DNA from: Pseudomaricurvus alcaniphilus
Lineage (GTDB): Bacteria; Pseudomonadota; Gammaproteobacteria; Pseudomonadales; Cellvibrionaceae
Assembly (NCBI RefSeq): GCF_011440395.1
Contig: NZ_JAAOIX010000009.1
Span: 124,001 to 188,000, forward strand
DNA length: 64,000 nt
Direction of reading: 5' to 3'
Under the pieces are notes generated by a model. The model was given only the letters and a program-made list of their open reading frames with translations. It was not told where the DNA came from and did not search any database. Made by a program: the position numbers and the translations under genes. Numbering within the stretch: the first letter of the stretch is position 1; each line of letters begins with the position of its first letter. This document shows positions 8,918 through 17,238 of this stretch, piece after piece.

Positions 8918-9805
8918 TCAGCGCGCCGGGATTGCCGCGATCGCCTCGGCCCGGGCAACCAGTTCACGGGCCCGTAAAATAACCGGCAAATCGACCATCT
9001 TGCCCTTGAAAGCAAACACCCCCCGGCCCTCGGCTTCCGCCCGGGCAAATTCGGCCAACAAGGTGCGAGCGTCGAGCACGGCAGCTGACGCCGGCGTAAA
9101 GGCCTGGTTGAGTACTGGCACCTGCTTGGGGTGGATGCAAAACGCGCCGACAAAGCCCATGGCGGTGGCCTGGATGGCGGCGTGCTGCAGGGCATCCAGG
9201 TCACTGAACAGGGTGATAGAGGCCGGAAAGCCAAACGGCAGGATTCCCGCCCGCCGACAGGCAAACACCACCTGCTGGTTGGGGCCGTACAGGGTTTCCG
9301 GCAGGGGCAACATCGCCGCCGAGGCCGAGAAATCTTCCGAGCCCAAACTCATGCCCAGCAAACGCGGTGTGCTGCTCGCAATGGCATCCAGGTTGGGCAG
9401 GGCCCGCACATCTTCTATCTGCGCCAGCAGGCGGATGCTGCCCGGGGGCAAACCCCGTTCGCCTTCCAACCGGTCCAGCAGCGCAGCCGCTTTGAGCACC
9501 GGCGCGGCGGTATTGACCTTGGGCAATAGCAACGCCCGCACAGCGGCCGTAGCGGCGGCCTGGATATCCTCTGGCAGCCACTCGGCATTGACGCGCACCA
9601 GCACGTCAATGCCATTGGCGGCCACCTGCCGGGCGGCGGCGGGCAGCGCCAGGCGCGCGGCGGCTTTCTGCTCCGGCGCGACACTGTCTTCCAGGTCGAG
9701 GATGATGCCGTCGGCGCCGCGGGTGTGAGCCTTGCCGACAAATTTTTGGTTGTTGGCCGGGATAAACAGCAGGCTGCGCCATACCGGTGCCGATTGTGTG
9801 GTCAT
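8918..9805 (-). CDS. HpcH/HpaI aldolase / citrate lyase beta-like (CitE superfamily) acyl-CoA lyase
   Basis: A Mg-dependent CitE-fold lyase of 295 residues. SLLFIPANNQKF opens the protein. LDLEDSV and the later LGSEDF supply the acidic metal ligands, AQIED is the Glu strand, and CIHPKQV is the C-terminal signature. The family includes malyl-CoA, methylmalyl-CoA and citramalyl-CoA lyases. Its start overlaps the stop of the hydratase gene by 4 bp (ATGA), so the two are translationally coupled. A hydratase followed by a lyase suggests cleavage of citramalyl- or methylmalyl-CoA into two small products (inference). Confidence 0.88.
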   Translation of the reverse strand: MTTQSAPVWRSLLFIPANNQKFVGKAHTRGADGIILDLEDSVAPEQKAAARLALPAAARQVAANGIDVLVRVNAEWLPEDIQAAATAAVRALLLPKVNTAAPVLKAAALLDRLEGERGLPPGSIRLLAQIEDVRALPNLDAIASSTPRLLGMSLGSEDFSASAAMLPLPETLYGPNQQVVFACRRAGILPFGFPASITLFSDLDALQHAAIQATAMGFVGAFCIHPKQVPVLNQAFTPASAAVLDARTLLAEFARAEAEGRGVFAFKGKMVDLPVILRARELVARAEAIAAIPAR

Positions 9806-10701
9806 GCCCGGGCCTCCCCGGCGGCCAACCGTGCACTGGCGGTCATGCCGATAAAGCCGTCGTGACTGCGGGTCCAGAGTGTTACCTCATTGCCCTCGCG
9901 CCGGCCGCAGATGCTCAAGCGATCCGTATCAAACAGCGGGCGCTGGGCGCGAAAACTGAACGCCACTATGGGGTTGCGGGCATCACTCGCGCAGTATTCC
10001 CGCACGCTGTTGGCCAGCAGTGTGGCCTGCAGTGGCCCGTGCACCACCAGCGCCGGGTAGAACTCCTCGGCGATCGCGTACTGGCGATCGTAGTGGATGC
10101 GGTGGCCGTTGTAGGTCAGCGCCGAATAGCGAAACAGCAAGACCGGGTCGGGCTCAATATCAATGCACCAATCGGCCGCCTCGGGTGCGGCTTTACCCGG
10201 CGGCAACGGCGCCGGGCCAGTGGGCATTTGACGATAGACAATGTTCTGCTCTTCCTCGATGCAGACCTCCCCGGCCTGCTCGATGCTGTGCTTGACGGTG
10301 ACGAACACCAGGGTACCGCTGGCACCTTGCTTCAGGTCGACCTGGCTCACCCGCGAGCGTTTTTGCGCCACACTGCCCAGCAGCAGCGGCTGGTGCTGGG
10401 TAAACTGCCCCGCCGCCCACATCCGCCGCGGCAGGGGCACCGGCGGTAAGAAGTCACCGGTTTTGGGGTGGCCGTCAAGGCCAGTGGCCAGGGCACTGGG
10501 TGTATCGACAAAGTACAGCCATTGCCAGGCGGGCGGCAATGCACTGCCCGCCACTGGCAGAGGGGGCTGGTAGCCCTGCCGCTCCAGCGCCGCGGACAAG
10601 GCGCAGGCCCGCTGCGGCGACAGGTCGTCAGTGACCACCTTTTCCCGACCGATCCAGGTTTGCAGATGCGCCAGGTCTATTGCCACAGACGGGGTACTCA
10701 T
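9802..10701 (-). CDS. FAS1-like dehydratase-domain protein, mesaconyl-C4-CoA/itaconyl-CoA hydratase-like (MaoC superfamily)
   Basis: A double-hotdog hydratase of 299 residues. The start is the ATG at 10701, whose ATGA overlaps the TGA of the 3-hydroxyacyl-CoA dehydrogenase; the longer reading frame upstream is discounted. The N-terminal half carries the FAS1-like signature HPKTGDFLPPVPLPRRMWAAG-like stretch around residues 80-105. The C-terminal half has YSALTYNGHRIHYD and LVVHGPLQATLLA, typical of Meh, Ich and fungal HTD2. Location between a dehydrogenase and a CitE-like lyase supports hydration of mesaconyl- or itaconyl-CoA; the exact regioisomer is not readable. Confidence 0.87.
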   Translation of the reverse strand: MSTPSVAIDLAHLQTWIGREKVVTDDLSPQRACALSAALERQGYQPPLPVAGSALPPAWQWLYFVDTPSALATGLDGHPKTGDFLPPVPLPRRMWAAGQFTQHQPLLLGSVAQKRSRVSQVDLKQGASGTLVFVTVKHSIEQAGEVCIEEEQNIVYRQMPTGPAPLPPGKAAPEAADWCIDIEPDPVLLFRYSALTYNGHRIHYDRQYAIAEEFYPALVVHGPLQATLLANSVREYCASDARNPIVAFSFRAQRPLFDTDRLSICGRREGNEVTLWTRSHDGFIGMTASARLAAGEARA

Positions 10702-12212
10702 ACGCGCTCGGCCTCCAGCTGTAACAGGGATTGCCCCAGCTTGACCCGCCGGCTCAACCACAGGCTGGGGCGATAGCGGTCATCCCCGGTGATGGCTTGC
10801 TGCTGCTGCAGAACCTGCAGGATTTTCGCCCCGCCGACCCGCTCACCAATACTCAGGGGCCCCTCGGGATAGCCCAGCCCCAGGCGCACCGCATCTTCCA
10901 GGTCGTCCACACTGGCGATGCCCCGCTGGACGATATTGGCGGCAATATTGACGATGGTTGCCAACACCCGTTGCAGCACAAACCCCGGGCTGTCGCCAAT
11001 GACCGTCGCCGCCACGCCATCGTGGGTCAGCAGGGCGTGGGCGAGATCCCGAGCCGCCGCTGCCGTAACGCAGGTCAGCATCAGGGTGCGGTGTTTATCG
11101 AGACCGGGCAGCGGATCGACCGCCACGGTCTTTTCGGCATCAAGGCTGAGTCGGGCGCAGTAGTGACTGGCGTCTTCGCCCCAGGGCTGGATCAGTAGCA
11201 GGTCCGCCTCACGGGCACTGCTGCAGAGGTTCAAGCCCGCCGCGCTGACCAGGTTCTTGAGACCCGCCGCCTGCTCGGCCCGCTCGTCGACCCAGACCGA
11301 ACCCGCGCCGGGCAACTGCGGCAGCGCTGGCGCAGCGCTATCGACTCGCTTGCCGTCAGCGTATGGGTACCAGCCGGCACCGGACTTGCGGCCGTAGAGA
11401 CCGGCGGCCATGCGCGGCGGCACCAGGGCTGATGGCCGGAAGCGCGGCTCCTGCTGAAACTGCTGGTAGATCGACTCCATCACTTTGCCGGACACGTCCA
11501 GGCCGGTGAGGTCCATCAACTCAAATGGGCCCATCTTAAAGCCCGCGGCTTCGCGCATCAGGGTGTCGATCTGTTGCGGCGTGGCCACCTGTTCTTCCAC
11601 CACCCGCAGGCCCTCGGTGTAGAGACCGCGGCCGGCGTGGTTGACCAGGAAGCCTGGCTGGTCGGCGGCGACCACCGCCCGGTGACCGGCACCTTCCACC
11701 ACCGCCTTGAGGGATGCCACCACCGCCGCCTCGGTGCGCACCGCGGCGATAATCTCGGCCACCTTCATCAGCGGCACCGGATTGAAGAAGTGCAAACCCG
11801 CCAGGCGCTCGGCGCGCTGGCATTTGGCCGCGATGTCGGCGACCACCAGAGAAGAGGTATTGCTGGCCAGGATCGTGTCGGCGGCGACGATTCCTTCCAG
11901 CTCACAGAACAGCGACTGCTTGATGGCCACGTCCTCGACAATGGCCTCCACCACCAGGTCGCAATCGGCCAGCGCCTGCAAATCGTGGCCGGCAATCAGG
12001 TTGTCAGCCAGGCTCTGGCCCACCGCCGCGGGCAGCCGCCCCTTGTCGATGCTGCGCTGGATCATGCTGCTGACATGCGCCACAGCACTGGCCACCGCCG
12101 CCGGGGCCATATCAAAACACACCACCGGGTGGCCGGCCTGGACAAATAGCTGCACGATACCGCGCCCCATGGCGCCGGCGCCAACTACCCCGATCTTGTT
12201 AATTTGCTTCAT
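10698..12212 (-). CDS. 3-hydroxyacyl-CoA dehydrogenase, PaaH-type
   Basis: A 504-residue NAD-dependent oxidase of 3-hydroxyacyl-CoA. The Rossmann motif GVVGAGAMGRGI is at 8-19, the catalytic His is in LHFFNPVPLMKV, and the first C-terminal domain has GFLVNHAGRGLYTEG and GPFELMDLTGLD. A second copy of the C-terminal domain follows (PGFVLQRVLATIVN, YPEGPLSIG), giving the roughly 500-residue PaaH/Hbd-long architecture. It is embedded in the operon 1 bp after the crotonase-type hydratase gene and coupled to the hydratase downstream. Confidence 0.92.
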   Translation of the reverse strand: MKQINKIGVVGAGAMGRGIVQLFVQAGHPVVCFDMAPAAVASAVAHVSSMIQRSIDKGRLPAAVGQSLADNLIAGHDLQALADCDLVVEAIVEDVAIKQSLFCELEGIVAADTILASNTSSLVVADIAAKCQRAERLAGLHFFNPVPLMKVAEIIAAVRTEAAVVASLKAVVEGAGHRAVVAADQPGFLVNHAGRGLYTEGLRVVEEQVATPQQIDTLMREAAGFKMGPFELMDLTGLDVSGKVMESIYQQFQQEPRFRPSALVPPRMAAGLYGRKSGAGWYPYADGKRVDSAAPALPQLPGAGSVWVDERAEQAAGLKNLVSAAGLNLCSSAREADLLLIQPWGEDASHYCARLSLDAEKTVAVDPLPGLDKHRTLMLTCVTAAAARDLAHALLTHDGVAATVIGDSPGFVLQRVLATIVNIAANIVQRGIASVDDLEDAVRLGLGYPEGPLSIGERVGGAKILQVLQQQQAITGDDRYRPSLWLSRRVKLGQSLLQLEAERV

Positions 12213-12213
12213 T

Positions 12214-12996
12214 TCATTTTCCTGTGAATTCAGCGCTGCGTTTTTCCAGAAAAGCGGTCATGCCCTCGGTTTTGTCGGCCGTATCAAACAGCAGCAGGAA
12301 CTCGCGGTTTTCCAGTTGCAGGGCGGCCCCTAACGGCAGGTCTGCGCCCTGGGCCAGGGTTTGCTTGATCGCTCGCACTGCCTTGGGCGGCAGCTTGGCC
12401 GCCACCTGGGCCAGCTCCAGTGCCCGCGGCAGGGCCTGCCCCTCGGCAGTCATTTCACTGATCAGCCCCAGCCGCTCGGCCCGTTCGGCTTTCAGGTTTT
12501 CTCCGCACACCAGCATCAGGCTCGCCACCGCCTTGCCCACCGCCCGCACCAGGCGCTGGGTGCCGCCCGCGCCGGGCATAATGCCGACCCGGGCCTCCGG
12601 CTGGCCAAACTGGGCCTTGCTGTCGGCGATGATCACATCGCACATCATGGCCAATTCGCAGCCCGCCCCCAGGGCAAAGCCGTTGACCGCCGCGATGACC
12701 GGCTTCTGGCAGTTGGCCACAGGTGACCAGTACTGGCCCAGGTCGATATCGGCCACCTCTTGCGGACCCTTGTTCACCAGCAGGTTGAGATCGGCACCGG
12801 CGGCAAAAATCTTCTCCCCGCCGGTAATCACAATCGCGCGCACCGAGTCGTCCGCGGCCAGCTCTGTCACCGCCGCGGCAATGGCCGCGCGCAGGCTCAG
12901 GTCGAGGGCATTGCGTTTTTCCGGGCGATTGAGGGTGACGATGCCCACGCCGGCGTCGCGCCCGATAAGTACTGCCTGTTCCGGGGTGTCAGTCAT
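12214..12996 (-). CDS. Enoyl-CoA hydratase (crotonase)
   Basis: A 260-residue crotonase hydrating 2-enoyl-CoA. Both catalytic glutamates are present, in GAGCELAMMCD and PEARVGIMPGAGGTQRL, and the oxyanion-hole stretch FAAGADLNLL is intact, so hydratase activity is expected. It overlaps the neighbouring crotonase gene by 8 bp and is followed 1 bp later by the 3-hydroxyacyl-CoA dehydrogenase, so hydration and oxidation steps are encoded consecutively. Confidence 0.93.
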   Translation of the reverse strand: MTDTPEQAVLIGRDAGVGIVTLNRPEKRNALDLSLRAAIAAAVTELAADDSVRAIVITGGEKIFAAGADLNLLVNKGPQEVADIDLGQYWSPVANCQKPVIAAVNGFALGAGCELAMMCDVIIADSKAQFGQPEARVGIMPGAGGTQRLVRAVGKAVASLMLVCGENLKAERAERLGLISEMTAEGQALPRALELAQVAAKLPPKAVRAIKQTLAQGADLPLGAALQLENREFLLLFDTADKTEGMTAFLEKRSAEFTGK

Positions 12997-13783
12997 CGCC
13001 TGGCTCCCGCGCTATGGCCGAGAAGTCGGGTTTGCGTTTGGCCATGGCCGCGCCATAGCCTTCGTTAAATTCTGCACCGAGCAGCAATACCGCCTGGTCG
13101 TCTTCTTCCCGCTGCAACTCTTCCGCAAGACTGGCCGCAGGGTGATGCAAGCGCTGCTTGAAGCGGGCAAACGCCGCCTGGGGCAACTGCGCCAGGGTTT
13201 CGGCCTGGGCAATGGCAGCGGCCATAATGTCCCCATCCCCCACATACTCATCGGCCATGCCGACAGCGTAGGCCTCTTCCCCCGAGGTGATCTTGCCGGC
13301 GGTCATCAGCTGGCGCGCCCTGGCCACTCCCACTCGCCGCGGCAGCGTCAACATGGCACCCCAGTCGGGCACCAGGCCCAGCCCCATAAACGGAAAGATG
13401 ATCTTGCTGTCTTTGCCGACCACGATGCAGTCGCCCAACAGCGCCATGCCCACCGCGGCTCCGGCACAGAAGCCTTCCACCGCCGAGACTACCGCCACCG
13501 GAAAGTGGCCCAGCAGCTGGCACAGGCGATGGATATGCTGCATCCGCGCGCGGGCGCCGGCTTCGTCCAGCCCGCCCATGCTGTCCAGGTCACCACCGGC
13601 GGAAAACACACCGTCCACCCCGCCCAGCACCACCGCGCGGACGCTACGGTCGGCGCGCGCGGCAAGCAGCGCCTGGTACATCTGCTCGCGCACCTCAAAG
13701 TCGATGGCGTTGCGCTTGGCGGGCCGGTTGATCAGGATGCGGCATACGCTGTCTGTCGGCCTGTCGACCACGACCACACTCAT
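12989..13783 (-). CDS. Enoyl-CoA hydratase/isomerase family protein, PaaG-like residue pattern
   Basis: A second crotonase-fold protein of 264 residues in the operon. FSAGGDL forms the oxyanion hole, but the first catalytic glutamate is absent (GAAVGMALLGD). The second motif carries aspartate (GLGLVPDWGAM), as in PaaG-type isomerases. It therefore probably shifts a double bond or isomerises a ring or epoxide rather than hydrating (inference). The start overlaps the thiolase stop by one base (TGATG) and the 3' end overlaps the true hydratase by 8 bp. Confidence 0.9.
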   Translation of the reverse strand: MSVVVVDRPTDSVCRILINRPAKRNAIDFEVREQMYQALLAARADRSVRAVVLGGVDGVFSAGGDLDSMGGLDEAGARARMQHIHRLCQLLGHFPVAVVSAVEGFCAGAAVGMALLGDCIVVGKDSKIIFPFMGLGLVPDWGAMLTLPRRVGVARARQLMTAGKITSGEEAYAVGMADEYVGDGDIMAAAIAQAETLAQLPQAAFARFKQRLHHPAASLAEELQREEDDQAVLLLGAEFNEGYGAAMAKRKPDFSAIAREPGDD

Positions 13784-14985
13784 CAGACGCCCTCCAGCCC
13801 GACAATGGAGACCGCACAGACGTTCTGGGACGGCTGCCCGCCGAGGTTATGAATCAAACCGGTCCTGGGGTTGGACAGCTGGCGCTCCCCGGCGCGTCCC
13901 AGCAACTGCAAGTACACTTCATAGAGCATACGGATACCGCTGGCGCCGACCGGGTGGCCAAAGCATTTCAGGCCGCCATCGATCTGGCAGGGAATCTGGC
14001 CGTCGGCGTCGAACACGCCGTCCATAACATCGCGAATGGCACCGCCCTCCGGTGACAGGAACAGGTCTTCCATGGTCACCAGCTCGGTGATGGAGAAACA
14101 GTCGTGCACCTCGGTCAGGCTGATCTCTTCGCGCGGCTTGCTGATACCGGCTTCGGCGTAGGCTTTACGGGCGGCGATGCGGGCGGTGTGAACGTAGGAG
14201 CCGTCCCACTCATTGCCCTGCATCTCCCAGCCGTTTGAAGCCACGATTTGCAGCGCCTTAAAGGTCACCAAATCGGTCTTGCCGAGGCTGCGGGCAATCT
14301 CCGGGGTAGTGACAATCACCGCCGCGGCACCGTCCGACACACCACAGCAATCGAACAGGCCCAGGGGTTCGGCGATGACCGGGGCGTTCAAACACTGCTC
14401 TTCGGTAATGGGCTTGCGCAGGTGTGCCTTGGGGTTCTTGGCACCGTTGGCGTGACTCTTGACAGACACATGGGCAATGGCACGCTTCAGGTCCGCGGCA
14501 TTGACTCTGTGCCTGGCGCGATAGGCACTGGCCAGCTGGGCGAAGTTGGCGGGTGCCACCGCGGCGGGGTACCACTGGGGTATATAGGTGCCGACGGTGG
14601 CGACAGGCAAACCGCCATAGCCGGTATCCTTGAGCTTTTCGACACCCACCGCAATGGCGATATCACAGGCTCCGGCGGCGACCGCGTAGGCCGCGGCGCG
14701 AAAGGATTCAGAGCCACCGGCGCAAAAGTTTTCCACCCGGGTTACACCGATGCCCGGCAGGCGCAACGCGATGCTCATGGGCAACCCGCCGCGGCCCGTG
14801 CCCACGTCATCCATATGGGTGGAGAACCAGCCCGCGTCGATCTGCTCGGGAGCGATACCGGCATCCGCCAGGGCCTCATTATAGGCCTCCACCATCAATT
14901 CTTCGGGGCCCACATCCCAGCGCTCACCAAAACGGGAACAACCCATGCCGAGGATGGCGACCTTATCTTTAATACCTGCTGCCAT
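13783..14985 (-). CDS. Thiolase-like acyl-CoA acyltransferase (SCP2/BbsB type)
   Basis: A 400-residue thiolase-superfamily protein. The nucleophilic cysteine is in ENFCAGGSESF near residue 88; LTEVHDCFSITE and GGLKCFGHPVGASG supply the His and second Cys. The sequence is of the SCP-x/lipid-transfer group, not FadA. Such thiolases usually need a DUF35/OB-fold partner, and the adjacent upstream gene has a C-terminal OB-fold domain, 3 bp away. It probably cleaves a 3-oxoacyl-CoA, possibly branched or aryl, as in the BbsAB pair of benzylsuccinate degradation (inference). Confidence 0.9.
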   Translation of the reverse strand: MAAGIKDKVAILGMGCSRFGERWDVGPEELMVEAYNEALADAGIAPEQIDAGWFSTHMDDVGTGRGGLPMSIALRLPGIGVTRVENFCAGGSESFRAAAYAVAAGACDIAIAVGVEKLKDTGYGGLPVATVGTYIPQWYPAAVAPANFAQLASAYRARHRVNAADLKRAIAHVSVKSHANGAKNPKAHLRKPITEEQCLNAPVIAEPLGLFDCCGVSDGAAAVIVTTPEIARSLGKTDLVTFKALQIVASNGWEMQGNEWDGSYVHTARIAARKAYAEAGISKPREEISLTEVHDCFSITELVTMEDLFLSPEGGAIRDVMDGVFDADGQIPCQIDGGLKCFGHPVGASGIRMLYEVYLQLLGRAGERQLSNPRTGLIHNLGGQPSQNVCAVSIVGLEGV

Positions 14986-14988
14986 GAT

Positions 14989-16476
14989 CTACTGCTCCTC
15001 GCTGGCTGATGACTGTTTGTTGCCGGCGCCCCGTTGCACGGGGGTCGCCTTCCAGAAGTAACGCTTGAAACCGCGCAGTTCGTCGATATCCTTAATGCGA
15101 AACACCATTTCCACTTCCATGCCGGTGTCAATGTCGCCCTTCTGCACATCGGTGAAATCCATCAACAGGCGACCGCCGCCGACAAAGTCCACCTGACCGT
15201 ACTGATGTGGCGGCGCCATATCGCTGGAGAGGTATTCCGCCGACCAGCTGAGAATATGACCGGTTTTTTCCGCCAGCGGATAAGGCTGCTGGGTGTCGAG
15301 CCGGGGCGCGCCCGGGGTGTAGCTCAGGCGAGTGGGCGGGAAGTGCACGTCACCACTGACCGAGCAGCGGCCGGCGACAAAGCCCAGCAAGGCTTTGCGA
15401 TAACGGTAGGCGGTGGACAGGGCGGTTTTCTTGTCCTGCTCACCCCGCATGCCCTTGTCCAGCTGCAGCTGCCCCTTGTAGGCCAGGAAGCGGGTGTAGT
15501 TGGTTTCCTCCACCGAGCGGGTCAACCAGCCTGACACACCGCGCACCGGGCTGAAGTCGTTGATGGCATCGGTCACTCGCAGCAGCATGGCGCGCGCGCC
15601 GGAGCCAAACTGGCACAGCAGAATCAGCTCACCGGGCTGGGCTTTTGCCAGCACCTGGGCCAACATCAGCAGCCCGTGCGCCGCACCGCTGTCACCCACG
15701 GTGGATTCCAGATTGTCGGCGATGGCGTCTACGGCAATGCCACACTTGCTGGCCAGCTGCTGGTCCATGCGCTTGAAGGTGGTGGGAAAAATAAAGTGAT
15801 TCACCTCCGCCGCGGCCACGCCGGACTGGCTGAGGACATCACCGATAACGGTGGGCAAAAATCGGGCGATGCCCTCATCACGCACCCAGCGCTCTTCCCA
15901 GTGGTAATCCGTGTCGCGATCGGATTGGCGGAAGTGGTCGACAAAATCCACCGCCAGTGCCGCTTCACCCAGGCATTCGGCAATCACACCGTCAGTGCCC
16001 AGCGTCAGTGCGGCGGCGGCGTCGCCGTAACTCAATTCCTGGGGGCTGGCCGCCAGGGTGTTGCGATTATCTGCAGCGGCCAATAGCACCTTGCTGCCGC
16101 GCGCATCACTGGTCGCCAGCGCCTGGGACAGGCCCGCCAGGGATGCCGTTTGCGCCCCGCTGATATCCACAGCCGATAACTTCTCGGACAGATTCAGGGC
16201 CTCGGCCAGCAAGCCGGCATTGAGCCGGTCGGCAAAGGGCATGGTGGTGGACGCCAGCATGACCTGCTCAATGGCAGAGCGGTCACCGCTCTCACCCAAC
16301 AAATCCCGGGCCGCCGCCACCGCCATGGTGATGCTGTCTTCGTCCCAGTTGGCCACGGCGCGATGACCCCGGCCGCGAATATTGGGGGCAAACCAGGCAT
16401 TGGCTTTTGCGACTGTCTCCCGACTCAGGCGACGCCAGGGTATGTAGGCGCCGTATCCGGTAATTCCTGCTTTCAT
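14989..16476 (-). CDS. HMG-CoA-synthase/KAS III-like domain fused to DUF35-type OB-fold domain
   Basis: A 495-residue protein. The start is the ATG at 16476 with GGAG 8 nt upstream; the frame extends 14 codons further without a ribosome site. Residues 1-330 resemble HMG-CoA synthase/KAS III-like thiolase-fold proteins. At the place of the nucleophilic cysteine the sequence reads SGAQTASLAGL, so Cys appears replaced by Gln. Residues about 370-480 form a DUF35-like acyl-CoA-associated OB-fold (GHILSWSAEYL, GGGRLLMDFTDV, VEMVFRIKD). It lies first in the operon, immediately before the thiolase, so the OB-fold domain may serve that thiolase. The role of the Cys-less domain is unknown. Confidence 0.85.
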   Translation of the reverse strand: MKAGITGYGAYIPWRRLSRETVAKANAWFAPNIRGRGHRAVANWDEDSITMAVAAARDLLGESGDRSAIEQVMLASTTMPFADRLNAGLLAEALNLSEKLSAVDISGAQTASLAGLSQALATSDARGSKVLLAAADNRNTLAASPQELSYGDAAAALTLGTDGVIAECLGEAALAVDFVDHFRQSDRDTDYHWEERWVRDEGIARFLPTVIGDVLSQSGVAAAEVNHFIFPTTFKRMDQQLASKCGIAVDAIADNLESTVGDSGAAHGLLMLAQVLAKAQPGELILLCQFGSGARAMLLRVTDAINDFSPVRGVSGWLTRSVEETNYTRFLAYKGQLQLDKGMRGEQDKKTALSTAYRYRKALLGFVAGRCSVSGDVHFPPTRLSYTPGAPRLDTQQPYPLAEKTGHILSWSAEYLSSDMAPPHQYGQVDFVGGGRLLMDFTDVQKGDIDTGMEVEMVFRIKDIDELRGFKRYFWKATPVQRGAGNKQSSASEEQ

Positions 16477-16570
16477 GTGCTGCTCCGCAGTGCGATAAAT
16501 TCCAGACAAACAACCCACAGGCAGTTTGCCAGTTATAAAGCCATGCTACGGGGAGACAACAGCGGCGGAA

Positions 16571-16586
16571 TCGTCGGTAACGACGA
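16571..16586. promoter_or_regulatory. Palindromic operator TCGTCK-N4-CGACGA, upstream of the long operon
   Basis: TCGTCGGTAACGACGA is a perfect 6-4-6 dyad. It lies in the 116-bp gap between the hotdog gene and the first gene of the long operon, about 95 bp before that gene's start. One of five copies in the window, all intergenic. Confidence 0.6.
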
Positions 16587-16592
16587 ATTGCT

Positions 16593-17072
16593 TTAAGGGG
16601 CGTGAAACAGGACCGTTTCAGTAAATTCACACACTTCCTCACCCTGCTGATTGACAAGGTGGTGGACAATATCCATGACGGTCATGCCCTTGCTGGTAAC
16701 CCGTGTAATGCGGGCTTCACCTTGCACGTGAATGGTATCCCCGACAAACACTGAGCCTTTGATTTTGGAATCAATACCGGTCATACCGGCAAACTTGCCC
16801 ACCGGGTGCCCCTCCATGACATGATCGACGATTGACATCATCTGGGTGGATACCAGGCCCTGGCCGAGGGAGATCAGCATTACGCCCGGCGCAAAGCGCT
16901 CACGGTTGCGCCCCTGCATGTTCTCCCGGATAAATTCCATATCGATAAAAAATGGCTCATGCAGGCTGATCAGGTTAACGAAATTAACAATATCCGTTTC
17001 AGTGATGGTGCGCGCGTGGGTGCGAAATAAATAGGGTTTGAAAGCCGGTGCTGCCTCAGTGTCTGCGGTCAT
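16593..17072 (-). CDS. MaoC-like hotdog-fold acyl-CoA hydratase/thioesterase family protein
   Basis: A single hotdog domain of 159 residues. The start at ATG 17072 (MTADTEAAP) has GGAG 8 nt upstream. It shows the R-hydratase-like layout: HARTITETDIVNFVNLISLHEPFF, then FAPGVMLISLGQGLV, then SVFVGDTIHVQGEARIT, ending VCEFTETVLFHAP. No second hotdog domain is present. It precedes the long acyl-CoA operon in the same direction and has its own copy of the palindromic operator 69 bp upstream. Hydration of an enoyl-CoA is likely; thioesterase activity is an alternative. Confidence 0.86.
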   Translation of the reverse strand: MTADTEAAPAFKPYLFRTHARTITETDIVNFVNLISLHEPFFIDMEFIRENMQGRNRERFAPGVMLISLGQGLVSTQMMSIVDHVMEGHPVGKFAGMTGIDSKIKGSVFVGDTIHVQGEARITRVTSKGMTVMDIVHHLVNQQGEEVCEFTETVLFHAP

Positions 17073-17140
17073 ATGATTACTCCATGGGTTGGTAGCGCAT
17101 TTAACTGGGCAGAGCATACTGCGTATGGCGTGCACTGTTT

Positions 17141-17156
17141 TCGTCTATAGCGACGA
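17141..17156. promoter_or_regulatory. Palindromic operator TCGTCK-N4-CGACGA, upstream of the hotdog gene
   Basis: TCGTCTATAGCGACGA, flanked by TTT and AA so that the dyad extends. It is 69 bp upstream of the hotdog gene start. Same consensus as the copies at 16571, 19704, 19752 and 25158. Confidence 0.6.
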
Positions 17157-17185
17157 AACTCCGGCAAATCGCGCAGGCAGACAGC

Positions 17186-17219
17186 AAAAAGCCCGGCATC
17201 ACTGCGAAACCGGGCCTTG
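17186..17219 (-). terminator. Rho-independent terminator of the desaturase gene
   Basis: Read on the minus strand: AAGGCCCGG, a loop, then CCGGGC followed by TTTTT. It begins 20 bp after the desaturase stop codon and separates it from the hotdog gene's upstream region. Confidence 0.7.
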
Positions 17220-17238
17220 CAACTGCTCAAGCGTCAGT

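Noticed and set aside
12989-13783. Loss of catalytic residues in the second crotonase gene as evidence of decay
   Set aside because: The Glu-less first motif with an Asp in the second motif is the normal pattern of PaaG-type isomerases, so the gene is probably functional.
12224-13852. 542-codon open frame on the plus strand
   Set aside because: Antisense to two crotonase genes with intact family motifs; low-complexity Arg/Ser/Pro composition and no recognisable domain.
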